Assembly: GCA_963556195.1 (NCBI GenBank)
Contig: OY744517.1
Span: 147,860,882 to 147,924,881, forward strand
Length of the DNA: 64,000 bases
Origin: Sepiola atlantica
Taxonomy: Eukaryota > Mollusca > Cephalopoda > Sepiida > Sepiolidae
Direction: 5' to 3'
Shown here: piece after piece, positions 34,701 through 41,759 of the stretch
Layout of the letters: every line of letters starts with the position of its first letter
Numbering within the stretch: the stretch's first letter is position 1
Notes under the pieces: generated by a model
Told to the model about the DNA's origin: nothing
Databases searched by the model: none
Seen by the model: only the letters and a program-made list of their open reading frames with translations
Translations under genes and position numbers: made by a program

Positions 34701-36074
34701 TTGATGTTATACAGTGTAGGATCTATTTGGTATGAAAATACATTTGATGTTATACAGTGTAGGATCTGTTTGATATGAAAATACTTTTGATGTTATACAG
34801 TGTAGGATCTATTTGGTATGAAAATACATTTGATGTTATACAGTGTAGGATCTGTTTGATATGAAAATACTTTTGATGTTATACAGTGTAGGATCTATTT
34901 GGTATAAAAATACATTTGATGTTATACAGTGTAGGATCTATTTGGTATGTAAATACACTTGATGTTATACAGTGTAGGATCTATTTGGTATAAAAATACA
35001 TTTGATGTTATACAGTGTAGGATCTATTTGGTATGTAAATACATTTGATGTTATACAGTGTAGGATCTATTTGGTATGAAAATACATTTGATGTTATACA
35101 GTGTAGGATCTGTTTGATATGAAAATACTTTTGATGTTATACAGTGTAGGATCTATTTGATTAAAATTCAGAAATATGGTAAATTTAGTCTAATAGTGAG
35201 TTTGTGGTTATTAAATCTAAAAGGTAATTTTGTGTTGGCTATGTATCCACTATTTGGACATTTTGTGCAAAAGATGCAATATATAACATTGATGCTAAGG
35301 CAAAATTTGACTTTATTCATCAACATAGTCCTCTAGGGTGATACATTAATTCTAACGCTTCTCTAACAATTTGATGCCTTTTTTGTAGAATGGTCGGTCT
35401 TTAACCTCAAAATGTGCCTCGGTTTCCAATATCACTTTTTCATTGGAGCCAAATTTTTATTTTTATTTGCTTGAACGTTTTTAAACTTACGGTAGACAAC
35501 TTCTATTATATTCTTCAATTTAAAATTAACTATCCCTCTTGTTTCATATTAGTCGTCTGACTGAACTAATTATTTTTAAAATCAAGTTTACGTAAGTGCA
35601 TTATTATATTGCCAATAACACGGTACAACAATCACAAATGAAAATTGCCTAGTCAGAAGCAAAGTTTTATGTGTCAGCTTAAATGCTATTTGGGTCTGAC
35701 TTTGAAAATCTGACAAGATAATTTCATATGCTAGATGATGTTGACATAATATTTAAAATATGTTTCTTTTGTTCAATTAATTTTTCTTTTCTTTCAGAAA
35801 CAAACCTTGCAAATATTTTGATCAAGGGAGGAAGATGTGTCCGTTTAGTGATTCGTGTTTTTATCTCCATGCCTATCCTGACGGGACGATTGCAGTTCCC
35901 GACCAGCACACTCGACCGAGACATCGGGCTGATGCGAATGGCAGGGTGTCCACAGTCAACTCTTATTTGCTCTGGGACTTTATCGACCAGAGAGAACGGC
36001 CTTCATTTTACGACGATGATGATCTCTGGTTTTCACCTGTAACAACCGACAGTGACAGTGAAGATATTTCCTGA
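10216..36074 (+). CDS. MKRN1: makorin RING-finger E3 ubiquitin ligase (spliced, 7 coding exons, 460 aa)
   Basis: Makorins are RNA-binding E3 ubiquitin ligases. Joining 10216-10250, 13531-13659, 17628-17971, 20133-20410, 24739-24947, 27743-27853 and 35798-36074 gives 1383 nt, exactly 460 codons plus TGA, with every junction GT-AG and in phase. Domain order is C3H1 fingers at residues 11-29 and 40-58 (both CX7CX5CX3H), a long Pro/Ser linker, a third C3H1 at 219-237, the makorin Cys-His motif at about 241-268, the C3HC4 RING at 286-337, and a fourth C3H1 at 373-393 (CX9CX5CX3H) followed by AYPDG. All metal ligands are present. The tail is acidic and shorter than in vertebrate MKRN1 (482 aa). The start is the only nearby in-frame ATG and leaves 10 residues before finger 1, as in MKRN2. 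The RING-to-finger-4 segment ([19 protein letters not shown]) looks closer to MKRN1 than MKRN2; it may represent an ancestral single makorin. Confidence 0.95.
10865..10945 (+). repeat. right end of the foldback family F1
   Basis: The sequence from CGTAATCGCTTAAAA through AAGTAAAATCTCATTG to TTAATCTACAAAT matches the right terminus of the copy at 61348-61850 and the 15283-16010 copy. Only the end of the element is present. Confidence 0.6.
11073..11116. repeat. near-perfect 44-bp palindrome in makorin intron 1
   Basis: Arms of 22 bp meet with no spacer at GGAT/ATCC, with a single mismatch in the arms. It would form a long hairpin in RNA or a cruciform in DNA. No associated gene or terminator context is visible. 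Confidence 0.9.
11430..12170 (+). repeat. dispersed repeat R1, copy A
   Basis: Several blocks match the end of the window in the same order and orientation. One runs around AGACGAAAAAAGTATTA and ACGTCTTTT to CATAATCTT (11546-11652, versus 62610-62715). Another runs from AAATTAAATCCACC through TTTCGGTTTCTT to CTGGCTTTA (12003-12150, versus 63828-63995). It is an unidentified repeat family with no coding capacity seen. Confidence 0.65.
13035..13390 (+). mobile_element. RTE-like LINE 3' fragment
   Basis: This corresponds to the 3' end of RTE-like copies found inverted at 23310-24225, 29724-30980 and 51800-52380. It translates in pieces to [37 protein letters not shown] and the block around CMHVSM. 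It is frameshifted and 5'-truncated. Confidence 0.7.
13531..13659 (+). CDS. MKRN1: makorin exon 2: C3H1 fingers 1 and 2
   Basis: The acceptor TATTTTCACAG precedes a phase-2 exon of 129 nt with donor GTACGT. It encodes the rest of finger 1 (C19, C25, H29) and most of finger 2 (C40, C48, C54); H58 falls in exon 3. The CRYSHDRE and CRYYLQG blocks are typical makorin sequence. A TA-rich microsatellite begins immediately after the donor. Confidence 0.93.
13664..13700. repeat. (TA)n / TATG microsatellite
   Basis: A run of alternating TA with TATGTA interruptions starts 5 bp after the makorin exon 2 donor. Confidence 0.9.
13701..15282 (+). other. MKRN1: makorin intron 2, first part: nothing recognised
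   Basis: AT-rich intronic sequence with no repeat family or coding region I can identify. Confidence 0.55.
15283..16010. repeat. foldback element, family F1
   Basis: The left end begins ATTATTGTAGATTAACACC; the right part carries GGTGTTCACACGTAATCGCC and AAAGTAGAATCTTA, the inverted counterpart of GAGATTCTACTTTTT. Internal blocks around GCCATTCTAGCGTTTTAGG occur twice in direct orientation (15468 and 15750), and CAGTTTCACAT / GAAACTGATCCCCCACT pair with each other. The same family lies at 61348-61850. It is noncoding and MITE-like. Confidence 0.75.
16230..16670. repeat. tandem duplication of a ~280-bp intronic segment
   Basis: The segment from TTTTTTCGGATAAGGT through ACAATTATAATTTTAATGCA to TTACTAGTTGGG (16245-16360) recurs as TTTTTTCCGGATAGGGT to TTACTAATTGGG (16505-16625). 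The two copies are diverged. A related block around GGACAATATTTTTTCG is at 10750. Confidence 0.6.
16671..17627 (+). other. MKRN1: makorin intron 2, last part: nothing recognised
   Basis: AT-rich sequence with no recognisable element up to the exon 3 acceptor. Confidence 0.55.
17628..17971 (+). CDS. MKRN1: makorin exon 3: linker
   Basis: The acceptor TTTCTTTCAG precedes a 344-nt exon with donor GTAAGT. It completes finger 2 (RYDH, residues 55-58) and then encodes the Pro/Ser/Thr-rich linker to about residue 169. The linker is the least conserved part of makorins and I see no further domain in it. No clear PABP-binding PAM2 motif is visible. Confidence 0.93.
18319..19418 (-). mobile_element. 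degenerate DNA transposon with Tc1/mariner-like termini
   Basis: The left end CAGGGTGTCCATAAAGTTTA and right end (TCCAAACTTTACGGACACAC) are inverted repeats of about 25 bp. Near 19190-19320 the - strand encodes fragments [20 protein letters not shown] and [10 protein letters not shown]. These resemble the SPDL-x-x-x-DFFLWGYLK and R-I-x-x-x-C blocks around the third catalytic acidic residue of DDE transposases of this superfamily. It lies in makorin intron 3 in antisense orientation. The transposase is destroyed, and the left half is occupied by a long inverted repeat listed separately. Confidence 0.7.
18356..18800. repeat. long inverted repeat, ~200-bp arms, in makorin intron 3
   Basis: The left arm (about 18356-18557) contains GCAGTTCAAAATAAAATAAC and ends AGAGTCAACAAACTCC-like; the right arm (about 18620-18800) contains GTTATTTTATTTTGAACTGC and starts GGAGTTTGTTGACT. 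Loop is about 60 bp. Identity is high over most of the arm with short gaps. When transcribed it would form a long double-stranded RNA. Confidence 0.85.
19496..19612 (+). repeat. SINE-C 3' tail
   Basis: The sequence runs from AAGTTCGACAAGATGCATCTG through CATCAGCCAAAAC to AGTCTGAATAATCCAAG. The same tail occurs at 43460, 43790, 47630, 48225, 49560 and 51285, and at 51180-51330 it is joined to a tRNA-like head. Confidence 0.75.
19709..19759. repeat. (TG)n microsatellite
   Basis: About 25 uninterrupted TG units, followed by a short TA run, in makorin intron 3. Confidence 0.97.
20133..20410 (+). CDS. MKRN1: makorin exon 4: third C3H1 finger and Cys-His motif
   Basis: This is a phase-1 exon of 278 nt between a TTATCCCCTAG acceptor and a GTAAGT donor. 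It encodes finger 3 (C219, C227, C233, H237) and the start of the makorin-specific Cys-His motif (C241, C244, H250, H260), including the diagnostic VLHP and EQRRKHE blocks. Confidence 0.95.
20736..21920 (+). mobile_element. mariner-type transposon, inactive
   Basis: The left terminus TCAGGTTGTCCGGGAAGTTT follows TA. A transposase remnant spans about 20977-21860. It contains the N-terminal HTH part ([34 protein letters not shown]), the linker block [17 protein letters not shown], a WWDSKR block, and [20 protein letters not shown] around the third catalytic position. The frame is broken by shifts and stops, and a full-length frame of about 340 codons is not possible. The right inverted repeat is missing; a relative at 3123-3655 retains it. 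It lies in intron 4 of makorin in sense orientation. Confidence 0.88.
21921..22814. other. MKRN1: makorin intron 4, central part: no gene
   Basis: Nothing certain is seen. The stretch 22260-22390 (CAGGTGGTTCAGCAATGTAC and what follows) looks like a decayed tRNA-derived SINE but I could not match it to another copy. Confidence 0.45.
22815..23005 (+). mobile_element. LINE C-terminal coding remnant
   Basis: The + strand frame ends [20 protein letters not shown] and stops at 22999-23001. The D-R-A-x-W-R pattern is characteristic of the extreme C-terminus of RTE-like retrotransposon proteins. No other part of the element is recognised. Confidence 0.4.
23496..24022 (+). mobile_element. 3' end of an RNase H-bearing LINE inserted in the RTE-like copy
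   Basis: The right end (ACTAATGTTTCAGCATTAAA to CCACAAAACAAACCAATC) matches the 3' terminus of the LINE at 29836-30640. The flanking target duplication is about CCTGTG. Most of the insert is noncoding, and an AT-rich tandem repeat occupies 23757-23965. Confidence 0.7.
23757..23965 (+). repeat. AT-rich tandem repeat (~37-bp unit)
   Basis: Six or so diverged units of the form ATTAAAATACATAAATATT followed by AAAAAAATGAT. The array sits just 5' of the terminal sequence of the inserted LINE and probably belongs to its 3' UTR. Confidence 0.8.
24739..24947 (+). CDS. MKRN1: makorin exon 5: RING finger, first part
   Basis: This is a phase-0 exon of 209 nt after a run of 18 T residues and TTCTAG. It encodes the end of the Cys-His motif (C264, H268) and the RING ligands C286, C289, C309, H311, C314 and C317. 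W321 lies in the E2-contact region. The donor is GTATTA, weaker than the other donors in the gene. Confidence 0.95.
24948..27742 (+). other. MKRN1: makorin intron 5: no element identified
   Basis: A 2795-bp AT-rich intron. It holds a poly(A) run of about 30 at 25765-25793 and the dispersed motif at 27285-27312; otherwise I see no repeat family or coding sequence. Confidence 0.55.
27285..27312 (+). repeat. short dispersed motif (CGGGCAACGCC core)
   Basis: CACGGGCAACGCCAGGTG here is related to the motifs at 2655-2682 (inverted) and 48003-48035. It is probably the end of a transposable element of unknown type. Confidence 0.4.
27743..27853 (+). CDS. MKRN1: makorin exon 6: RING finger, end
   Basis: This is a phase-2 exon of 111 nt with a TTTTCAG acceptor and a GTAAGT donor. 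It carries the last two RING cysteines (C334 and C337 in GCPECR), the [17 protein letters not shown] block and a charged helix leading to the last finger. The following intron is the longest, 7944 bp. Confidence 0.95.
29724..30980 (-). mobile_element. RTE-like LINE 3' fragment inserted in the Penelope-like element
   Basis: The two pieces 29724-29835 and 30640-30980 together match, in order, the RTE-like copy at 51800-52380 on the same strand: the terminal GGTTTAACATCC block, the TTTATCCC block, CAAGTCCATCCTTATCACTT, and the coding region upstream. They are separated by an inserted LINE on the opposite strand. Confidence 0.75.
29836..30640 (+). mobile_element. LINE 3' fragment with RNase H and C-terminal zinc motif
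   Basis: The + strand reads [12 protein letters not shown] near the start and [14 protein letters not shown] and PSHIGIH-like pieces, matching the middle and end of the RNase H domain of I/R1-type LINEs. It then reads [39 protein letters not shown] and [10 protein letters not shown], the C-terminal region with a C-x2-C ... H-x4-C zinc motif found after RNase H in that group. The last 135 codons (30212-30619) are open. The insert is flanked by a TTTCTTTC-type duplication of the RTE-like host sequence. Confidence 0.8.
31710..32060 (+). mobile_element. LINE-B reverse transcriptase C-terminal fragment
   Basis: Translation gives [65 protein letters not shown] and VKFPFSL. It is the same family as 1600-2420 and 56935-57445, distinguished from LINE-A by the HGRC and PYPRK blocks. 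It is in makorin intron 6, sense orientation. Confidence 0.8.
32083..32285 (-). mobile_element. RTE-like LINE internal fragment
   Basis: The - strand reads [40 protein letters not shown] and [11 protein letters not shown]. This is the block upstream of that preserved at 51800-52380. It is about 200 bp and truncated at both ends. Confidence 0.75.
32361..35159 (+). repeat. 43-bp minisatellite, ~65 units, with higher-order repeats
   Basis: The consensus unit runs TATTTGGTATGAAAATACAT, TTGATGTTATACAGTGTAGG, ATC (43 bp). Four main variants exist: A as above; B with TGTTTGATATG and ACTTTTG; C with GGTATGTAAATACA(C/T)TTG; D with GGTATAAAAATAC. The period is exactly 43 with no length changes seen over 2.8 kb. 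Unit order is itself repeated: an 8-unit, 344-bp block B-A-B-D-C-D-C-A occurs twice (34422-34765 and 34766-35109), and a 7-unit, 301-bp spacing separates similar blocks at 33691 and 33992. The array is in makorin intron 6. Confidence 0.98.
35160..35797 (+). other. MKRN1: end of makorin intron 6: nothing recognised
   Basis: Unique-looking AT-rich sequence between the minisatellite and the exon 7 acceptor. Confidence 0.6.
35798..36074 (+). CDS. MKRN1: makorin exon 7: fourth C3H1 finger and C-terminus
   Basis: The acceptor TTTTCTTTCAG precedes a 277-nt coding part that ends at TGA. It encodes finger 4 (C373, C383, C389, H393), the HAYPDG signature, the [10 protein letters not shown] block and a tail rich in Asp, Ser and Glu (DSDSEDIS at the end). 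Confidence 0.95.
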
Positions 36075-36167
36075 GGTCACCTCTGACCTCAGGTCATCTG
36101 CTGCTGCTTCAAAACTGGCCTGAGGAATTAGTTTCATTTAAATATCATCTCATATTAGTTTCTATCT

Positions 36168-36325
36168 TTATCCTTTTCTCTCTCTCTCTCTCTTTCTCTC
36201 CCCATCTCTCTATCTTTCTATCTCTCTCTCCCTCCCATTTTCTATCTCGATCTCTCTTTATTTTTATCTCTCTCTCTCTCTCCCATTTTCTCTCTCTATT
36301 TCTATCTCTTTCTCTCTCTCCTTAG
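36168..36325. repeat. CT-rich low-complexity tract in the makorin 3' UTR
   Basis: An imperfect CTCTCT / TATCTC tract of about 150 bp begins about 95 bp after the stop codon. On the sense strand it is pyrimidine-rich and could bind pyrimidine-tract proteins, though this is only inference. Confidence 0.85.
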
Positions 36326-36379
36326 AATTACCAGCTGCCCACACTTTACAACAAAATGGGATTTATGTTATAAATGTGT

Positions 36380-36385
36380 ATTAAA
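36380..36385 (+). terminator. MKRN1: candidate makorin poly(A) signal (ATTAAA)
   Basis: ATTAAA occurs 306 bp after the stop codon and is the first hexamer of this type downstream. Other A-rich candidates lie further on, so the true 3' end is uncertain. Confidence 0.3.
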
Positions 36386-36785
36386 AAAAATCATCAACAA
36401 TTTAAAAAAAATTTTTTTTCCTTTTCTAGAATTTTTTTTATACGGTCATATTTATCGGTACTTTCTGCTCTTAAGACAAATAACAGCCTCCTTAGAATTA
36501 ATGGTAATTTTACTCGTAGCGCTCTTATCTGCTATACTGTTGAAAAAAAATTATTTAGTTAGTTTTTTGGGTGGTTTTACAGTTCTTTTATTCTCCAATA
36601 CTTTTTCTTTCTTTGCCAATATAATTGAAAAAAAAAATACTGAGCACTCCTTTTTGAAGAAATGTAGTGGTTGTTTTTCTCAGGCCAATATAATCAAAAT
36701 AACCAACATTAGTTACTTCCCTTGGTGCGTGTGAGCGTGGTTTGTTTGTTTTTTTCTTCCCTTTCCCTGTGTTTGTTGATAAAGG

Positions 36786-36786
<1 letters not shown>

Positions 36787-36825
<39 letters not shown>

Positions 36826-36826
36826 T
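36787..36826. repeat. (TA)n microsatellite
   Basis: About 20 TA units with one G interruption. Shorter TA, GT or CT tracts of the same sort lie at 37393, 37599, 38048, 39240, 39949, 40485, 48396 and 48626. Confidence 0.95.
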
Positions 36827-37460
36827 TATTGATATTTAAAAGGAAAAAGTTAACTGACCATCATAAAATGGCTGGCTCTAATACTGAAAGGGATAAGAAC
36901 GAGTCCACCGAAAAATGGGCTTTAGTAAGATATGTCACAATTCTCTCTCTCTCTCTCTCTGTTTTGCTATCTCTCTTCTCCACTCATGTGCATATCTTAC
37001 AAATGATTTTCTAACCAAAAGACCAGTCGCTTTTACTAATTGTCATCAACATTTTTTTTAATTCATCACTAACTTGATGCCATTTATTCACTGTTATTAA
37101 TTTCATATTCAACTTTGTTTTTCTTTAAAACCAAAATCCAATTTTTTGTTTAAATATTTAATCTTAAAAAAGAAACCCTATATTTTTGAGCATTAAAAAG
37201 CTTAATTATTTAAAACTCTCTTTCTTCTTGTTATTTCAAATCCAACAGTCAGCCGAATGTGATACAGCATTTCCCTTAAGTACTTGATTTACCTTTCTTC
37301 TTCACATTAAAATTATCTCCCTTTGGAGAGACAGAATATTTTCTTCACTTACGAGCAGAATTTGATCAGATCAAACTCTAGGTTACATCTTTGTGTGTGT
37401 GTGTGTGTGTATATATTATATGTTTTTAATATTGGAAATTTATTTTCACAAAGTGAAAAA

Positions 37461-37573
37461 AAATCCTGTGCTGGTCTCGTTTTTCACTTTGTGGTAGTCT
37501 TTGCTTATTTCCAGCCTTGCAGATTTGTTTAGCAATATTATCCACGCAAACAATAGCATCAACAAAACAAAAC
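37461..37573 (+). repeat. SINE-D body fragment
   Basis: TTTTTCACTTTGTGGTAGTC to AATAGCATCAACAAA matches the body downstream of the tRNA-like head at 56330-56420 (TTTTTCACTTTGTGGTTTTC to TTAGCATCAACCAAA). The head is missing here. The tract abuts an (AT)n microsatellite. Confidence 0.65.
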
Positions 37574-37595
37574 AGCTAAATACAGAACACACAAA

Positions 37596-37634
<39 letters not shown>

Positions 37635-37639
37635 TAATG

Positions 37640-38505
37640 AGGTAATAAATTCCAGGTTTTTTGTGTAAAGCAATTTTTATTTATTATATTCTTTTTCTTC
37701 ATAGGATCGTTTCCACTGTATTAAAACATACATTTTTCTTGTTTATGATTAAATCTAGATGTTTTAACAGGTGATTCTAATCCAAACAAAAACTGTCGTT
37801 CTGATAAAAAAACAAAAAAAAAACACTGAGTATATAAAAAAATGTGTTCTTTTTTCTAAAATAACAAACGGATGTACACACATAAATTTATTAATAGAAA
37901 ATTCATATTCGAGATATTGTTTTAATAAAAAAATTTTTTTTAATACCACTATGGTAGGATTTTAGAAATTTTTTTCTCTTTCTATATTTGAATTATTTAG
38001 GCAGAAAAACAAAATAATCACATTATATATCTCCAAGATACAGTACAATATATATATATATATATATATAAATTTGTGGGGGCGGTGATACAGAAAAGGC
38101 TATCCCTACAAAATTGCAATGTTCGGTTGTGGACACAGATGGCTCAGCAACCCGGAGTTATTTTTACAAGTTTTGCTACAGATATGACATAGGAGACCAT
38201 TGGTTTCCATCTGCATGCTTCAACCTGTTTGACACTCATCTAATTGATTGTTGCCATGGGATCTCATGTGGTTCAGTAGATTAGCCCTTAATGTGATCAG
38301 CCACATGAAACCACACACAATACTTGGGCTGAAATGTGTCTCGGACATTTGACATTGATCGTTTCCACAAATACATTACAACATGAAAATCAACTTCTCA
38401 AAAGCGGTAATTCAGATATAGAATCAAGCCCACAGACTCTACGTATAAAGGACTCAATATTTTTTTAGATAGAGCTTTATAATAATAATAAAGTTTGGGA
38501 ACTTT
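37640..38505. other. intergenic DNA, no gene recognised
   Basis: The stretch 38075-38350 has less AT bias (GGGGGCGGTGATACAG to CTCGGACATTTG) and looks like an old mobile element, but I cannot assign it. Confidence 0.4.
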
Positions 38506-38509
38506 AATG

Positions 38510-38632
38510 CAGTTTCATATTTTATTCAATCCTTGAAAGTGTTTCAATATATTCCTCAACATTTGAATAACTGTTCAGCAATATATTAAAACATCTCCAA
38601 ATGATGGATAAAACATGAAACTGCAGTAACGT
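38510..38632. repeat. inverted repeat, ~50-bp arms
   Basis: GCAGTTTCATATTTTATTCA at the left end pairs with ATGGATAAAACATGAAACTG at the right end, and TTTCAATATAT with ATATATTAAAAC, around a loop of about 25 bp. A small foldback element. Confidence 0.75.
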
Positions 38633-39079
38633 ATTCAGGTAAGCTAAATTGATTATATATATATATGTGTGTGTAGTTAAAAAAAAAAATATTCTAAATA
38701 TTTGTTTGATTGAGATGTCCAGAGGGAGAGTTTTGAGTCCTTATTTCCGGAGATTTCAGAATAACAAATTCTTCTTCAAACATCTAAATTAAATAAATCT
38801 ATGTTGAAACTCGAATAATATTTTTGTTTAAGCTTTTTAACTATTATTATGCTCTATTTGTAATATTGAACCTTCCTTGTCATATTAGGACTTTTCTTTG
38901 GTATATGAGAATCTGCCTTTCCTTACACCCTTTATAATATTGTAATTATAACTATAATTATTTTCAACTATATTATTAAATATATATTAGTGTAATGTCG
39001 TGTTTTTAGTATAGAGAGATGACCACAGTGCTCAATTGCGCATGTGAAAGCCTATGTTTTTGTTTCAAAGCACAATGTA

Positions 39080-39240
39080 CATTAAAATTTGATCGTCTAT
39101 CGATATCTTCAGTTTCATGGCTAAAGATACCAAGTGTACCCGTTCTTTAGTCGATGATATAACATCGACTGAAGAACGGGTATGCGAGCTGTGTTTCCAT
39201 GATAGTGGGAGGTATTGATAGATGATCAAATTAACATACA
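39080..39240. repeat. inverted repeat, ~75-bp arms
   Basis: ACCCGTTCTTTAGTCGATG and CATCGACTGAAGAACGGGT flank a 6-base loop. Pairing continues outward with interruptions to ATTTGATCGTCTATCGATA against TATTGATAGATGATCAAAT. It is a foldback element next to a TA microsatellite. Confidence 0.85.
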
Positions 39241-39966
39241 TATATATATATATATATCTATATAATCTCCATCAAAGATACACTTATTTAAGCACAGTGG
39301 TTAATAGTTATGTGAGAATCACTTTAAATACAGGCCTCGTTTCGAAGCTGCGACTTTTGTTTGTTTCTAAAGCTCATGTGTTCAGCCTTCATAATTAACA
39401 GATAATGACTACGACTGTAAGCCGTAGCATTTTCATTTCGCACTGTTAATTACGAGTGGAAATGTTTCAAAATCAAGCGCTTGCTTTGAAATTGAAATTT
39501 TATGTTCAAAGAAGGAAAGAACAATCAGTGGAGGTTTTGGCAAGTTTAATTGAGGTGTTGGGTTTTTTGTTGGGGGGGTGGGGTCTTTTTTCTTTTTTTT
39601 GTTCAAGCTTTAGTTCAGCCGATTAAACCCTGGCCACACTCTTTCACATCCTCTTTTGAGACCATGATGTACAGAAAAGAAAACTACCCATACTAGATAC
39701 AAAATAACATTGTGATTATATTAGTCGTCGTATGAAAGTGAAATTCAGATAAGTCTTTGTTGTTGTAAAGGGATTTGATTTTTAAGATCGTAGTCTCTCT
39801 CTCAGTAGGCAAGAATATTTCCGCACTCAGCCACTTTTTCCCAATTCTGTCTGGTGGTTGACTGATATACCCCTCTCCTTTATCTCTTCCCCCCACCCCC
39901 TAAATAATGTGCTCCTGAAACCGCACTATTTTTTTGTGGGAGTAATTATATATATATATATATATC

Positions 39967-40323
39967 ATTTAAGTTACATTTTAGAATGAATAATGTCTAA
40001 TGCCATGAATTGACACATGTTTCAAGGGGACTTTAATAGCAAACATGAATGAGTCAGCAATTGATATCCCTCATCTACAGAATCCAAGCTTAAATTTCAG
40101 TGAAAGGGATGCGGTGGAAAATCTCCCAGAGAATAAAGAATTATTATTATAATTATAAGATTTTTCACCATATCCCTTTGACTAACTGAAATTTAAGCTT
40201 GAATTCTGTAGATGAGAGATATCAATTGTTGACTCATTCATGTTTGCTATTAAAGTCCCCTTGAAACACGTGTAAATTCATGGCTTCAGACATTTTTCAT
40301 TCTGAAATGTGATTTAAATGATA
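39967..40323. repeat. long inverted repeat, ~150-bp arms
   Basis: The left arm holds GGGGACTTTAATAGCAAACA and CTTAAATTTCAG; the right arm holds TGTTTGCTATTAAAGTCCCC and CTGAAATTTAAG. Arms are nearly identical apart from scattered changes, with a loop of about 50 bp that is rich in TTATTATTATAA. This is the best preserved foldback element of the intergenic region. Confidence 0.92.
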
Positions 40324-40483
40324 TTATAAATCTTTGCAAATATATATTACTAAGCTCTATCTACTGTATAGTAAATGTTGAGCTTTTCCATAGCAATTTC
40401 GAACTGATTTGTATAGTCGATTATAAACAATTTCTTTGAATACAGATTCAACTTTAACTATATAAAGTTTGTTTTATATATTA

Positions 40484-40530
<47 letters not shown>

Positions 40531-40687
40531 CTGCTTGATACATAATATATTGTCAGAAATAAATTCTAATGTTTATCAGATAAAATGTTCGCCGCTTGAC
40601 ACAAATTCAAGAACATTATGGTTTAATGAGAATTTAAAAATACATAAAGATTGATTGCAAAATTGGAAATAAATTCACTGACTGTTG

Positions 40688-40800
40688 GGTTTGTTAGCCA
40701 AGTGATTAAGGCGACACCCTTTCACAGGTGGTCCCTTTTTTGGTGGCACAGGTTTGAATCTTGTACAAATCTTATTTGTGTCAAAAAAAAGAAAAAAACA
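40688..40800 (+). mobile_element. tRNA-derived SINE-D head
   Basis: TTAGCCAAGTGATTAAGGCG fits a Pol III A box of a Leu/Ser-type tRNA, and GGTTTGAATCTTG fits the B box 40 bp downstream. The same head, more diverged, is at 56248-56335. It cannot be a functional tRNA because stem pairing and the 3' end are lost. Confidence 0.65.
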
Positions 40801-41465
40801 GTATGATAAATAATTTAATATAAATACCATTGTTTACCTCATCTTTTATAAAAAGATAGATTAGAACTCTTTTATAGAACCTGTTTTGTCCATGATCTTC
40901 CCAGATAAAAGTGCTGACCGATAATCTAAATATATATTTCTCTAAAACGACGCTGGTTAGGTGTGGGCAGCTATTGATTCTTTCTTACTGCTAAGTTTGT
41001 GCTTTTGATTTTCAGCAGAGTTAACGAGAAACTGAAGTTAATTTTTGACGCTGTGTCTTTCAAATGTGTTCAAGTTAAATTGTGTCAAAAAAAACAAAAA
41101 ACTATCCAATTTTCTTGATTATTTGCTCTGGTGGTATGTACGAAAGAAAGTCATATGTTTTGACGCAAAGCCGTGTTTTGTTTTTCTCTCTTAAAATTAG
41201 TTGACCATTTCTTTTTTTTTCTTCTCTGGGGCAGGGGCATGTATACTATTTTGTTAGTTTGTTTATCTTCCATGTGTTTATGGAAAGAAATATCCGACAG
41301 TAAGTTGACTGGTAACAAAATGGGAGAAGAGCTTTAAATCGTTGCAAGCTCTCTATGCAAATAACATGTTTTCAAAGTGCTAAAATTTTATGTATATTTT
41401 TTTAAAGTTCGCAATGGGAATATAAAAATTACTGTTTAAAAAACTTTTTTTTGGGGGGGGGGGTA

Positions 41466-41695
41466 CTAATGAGTCACCACTTATCAAGGCTAAAATCCAC
41501 TTGAGGATAAGGATTAATGAGATCGATAGATTGTCAGTTGAATGATGAAGAATATTAGGAGAGGATTGAAAATGCTGAATGGAATGAATAAAATTTGATT
41601 ACCTTTGAGGACAGTTTATTACAAGTGTTTGTTGTTAACATTGGATTTGAAGACGACCATGTTGTAGTCCTCAGAGAAGCAATCTTATGTAATTA
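41466..41695 (-). mobile_element. LINE-B 3' end
   Basis: The block ACTAATGAGTCACCACTTAT through ACTTGAGGATAAGG to GGAGAGGATTGAAAATG is the 3' UTR seen also at 41760, 49727 and 56935. At 41620-41690 the - strand carries the last coding codons seen in the 56935-57445 copy. Confidence 0.75.
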
Positions 41696-41759
41696 ATTAT
41701 GAGGACACTTTATGACAAGTATTTGAATCTTATTTTATAGAGTGCTCAATGTTATCAAA

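Noticed and set aside
35724..36042. Alternative frames of about 100 codons overlapping makorin exon 7.
   Set aside because: They are out of frame with the finger 4 coding sequence, which is fixed by homology and by the phase of intron 6.
40688..40775. A functional tRNA-Leu/Ser gene.
   Set aside because: Acceptor and anticodon stems do not pair, the B box departs from consensus and the same sequence recurs as a SINE at 56248.
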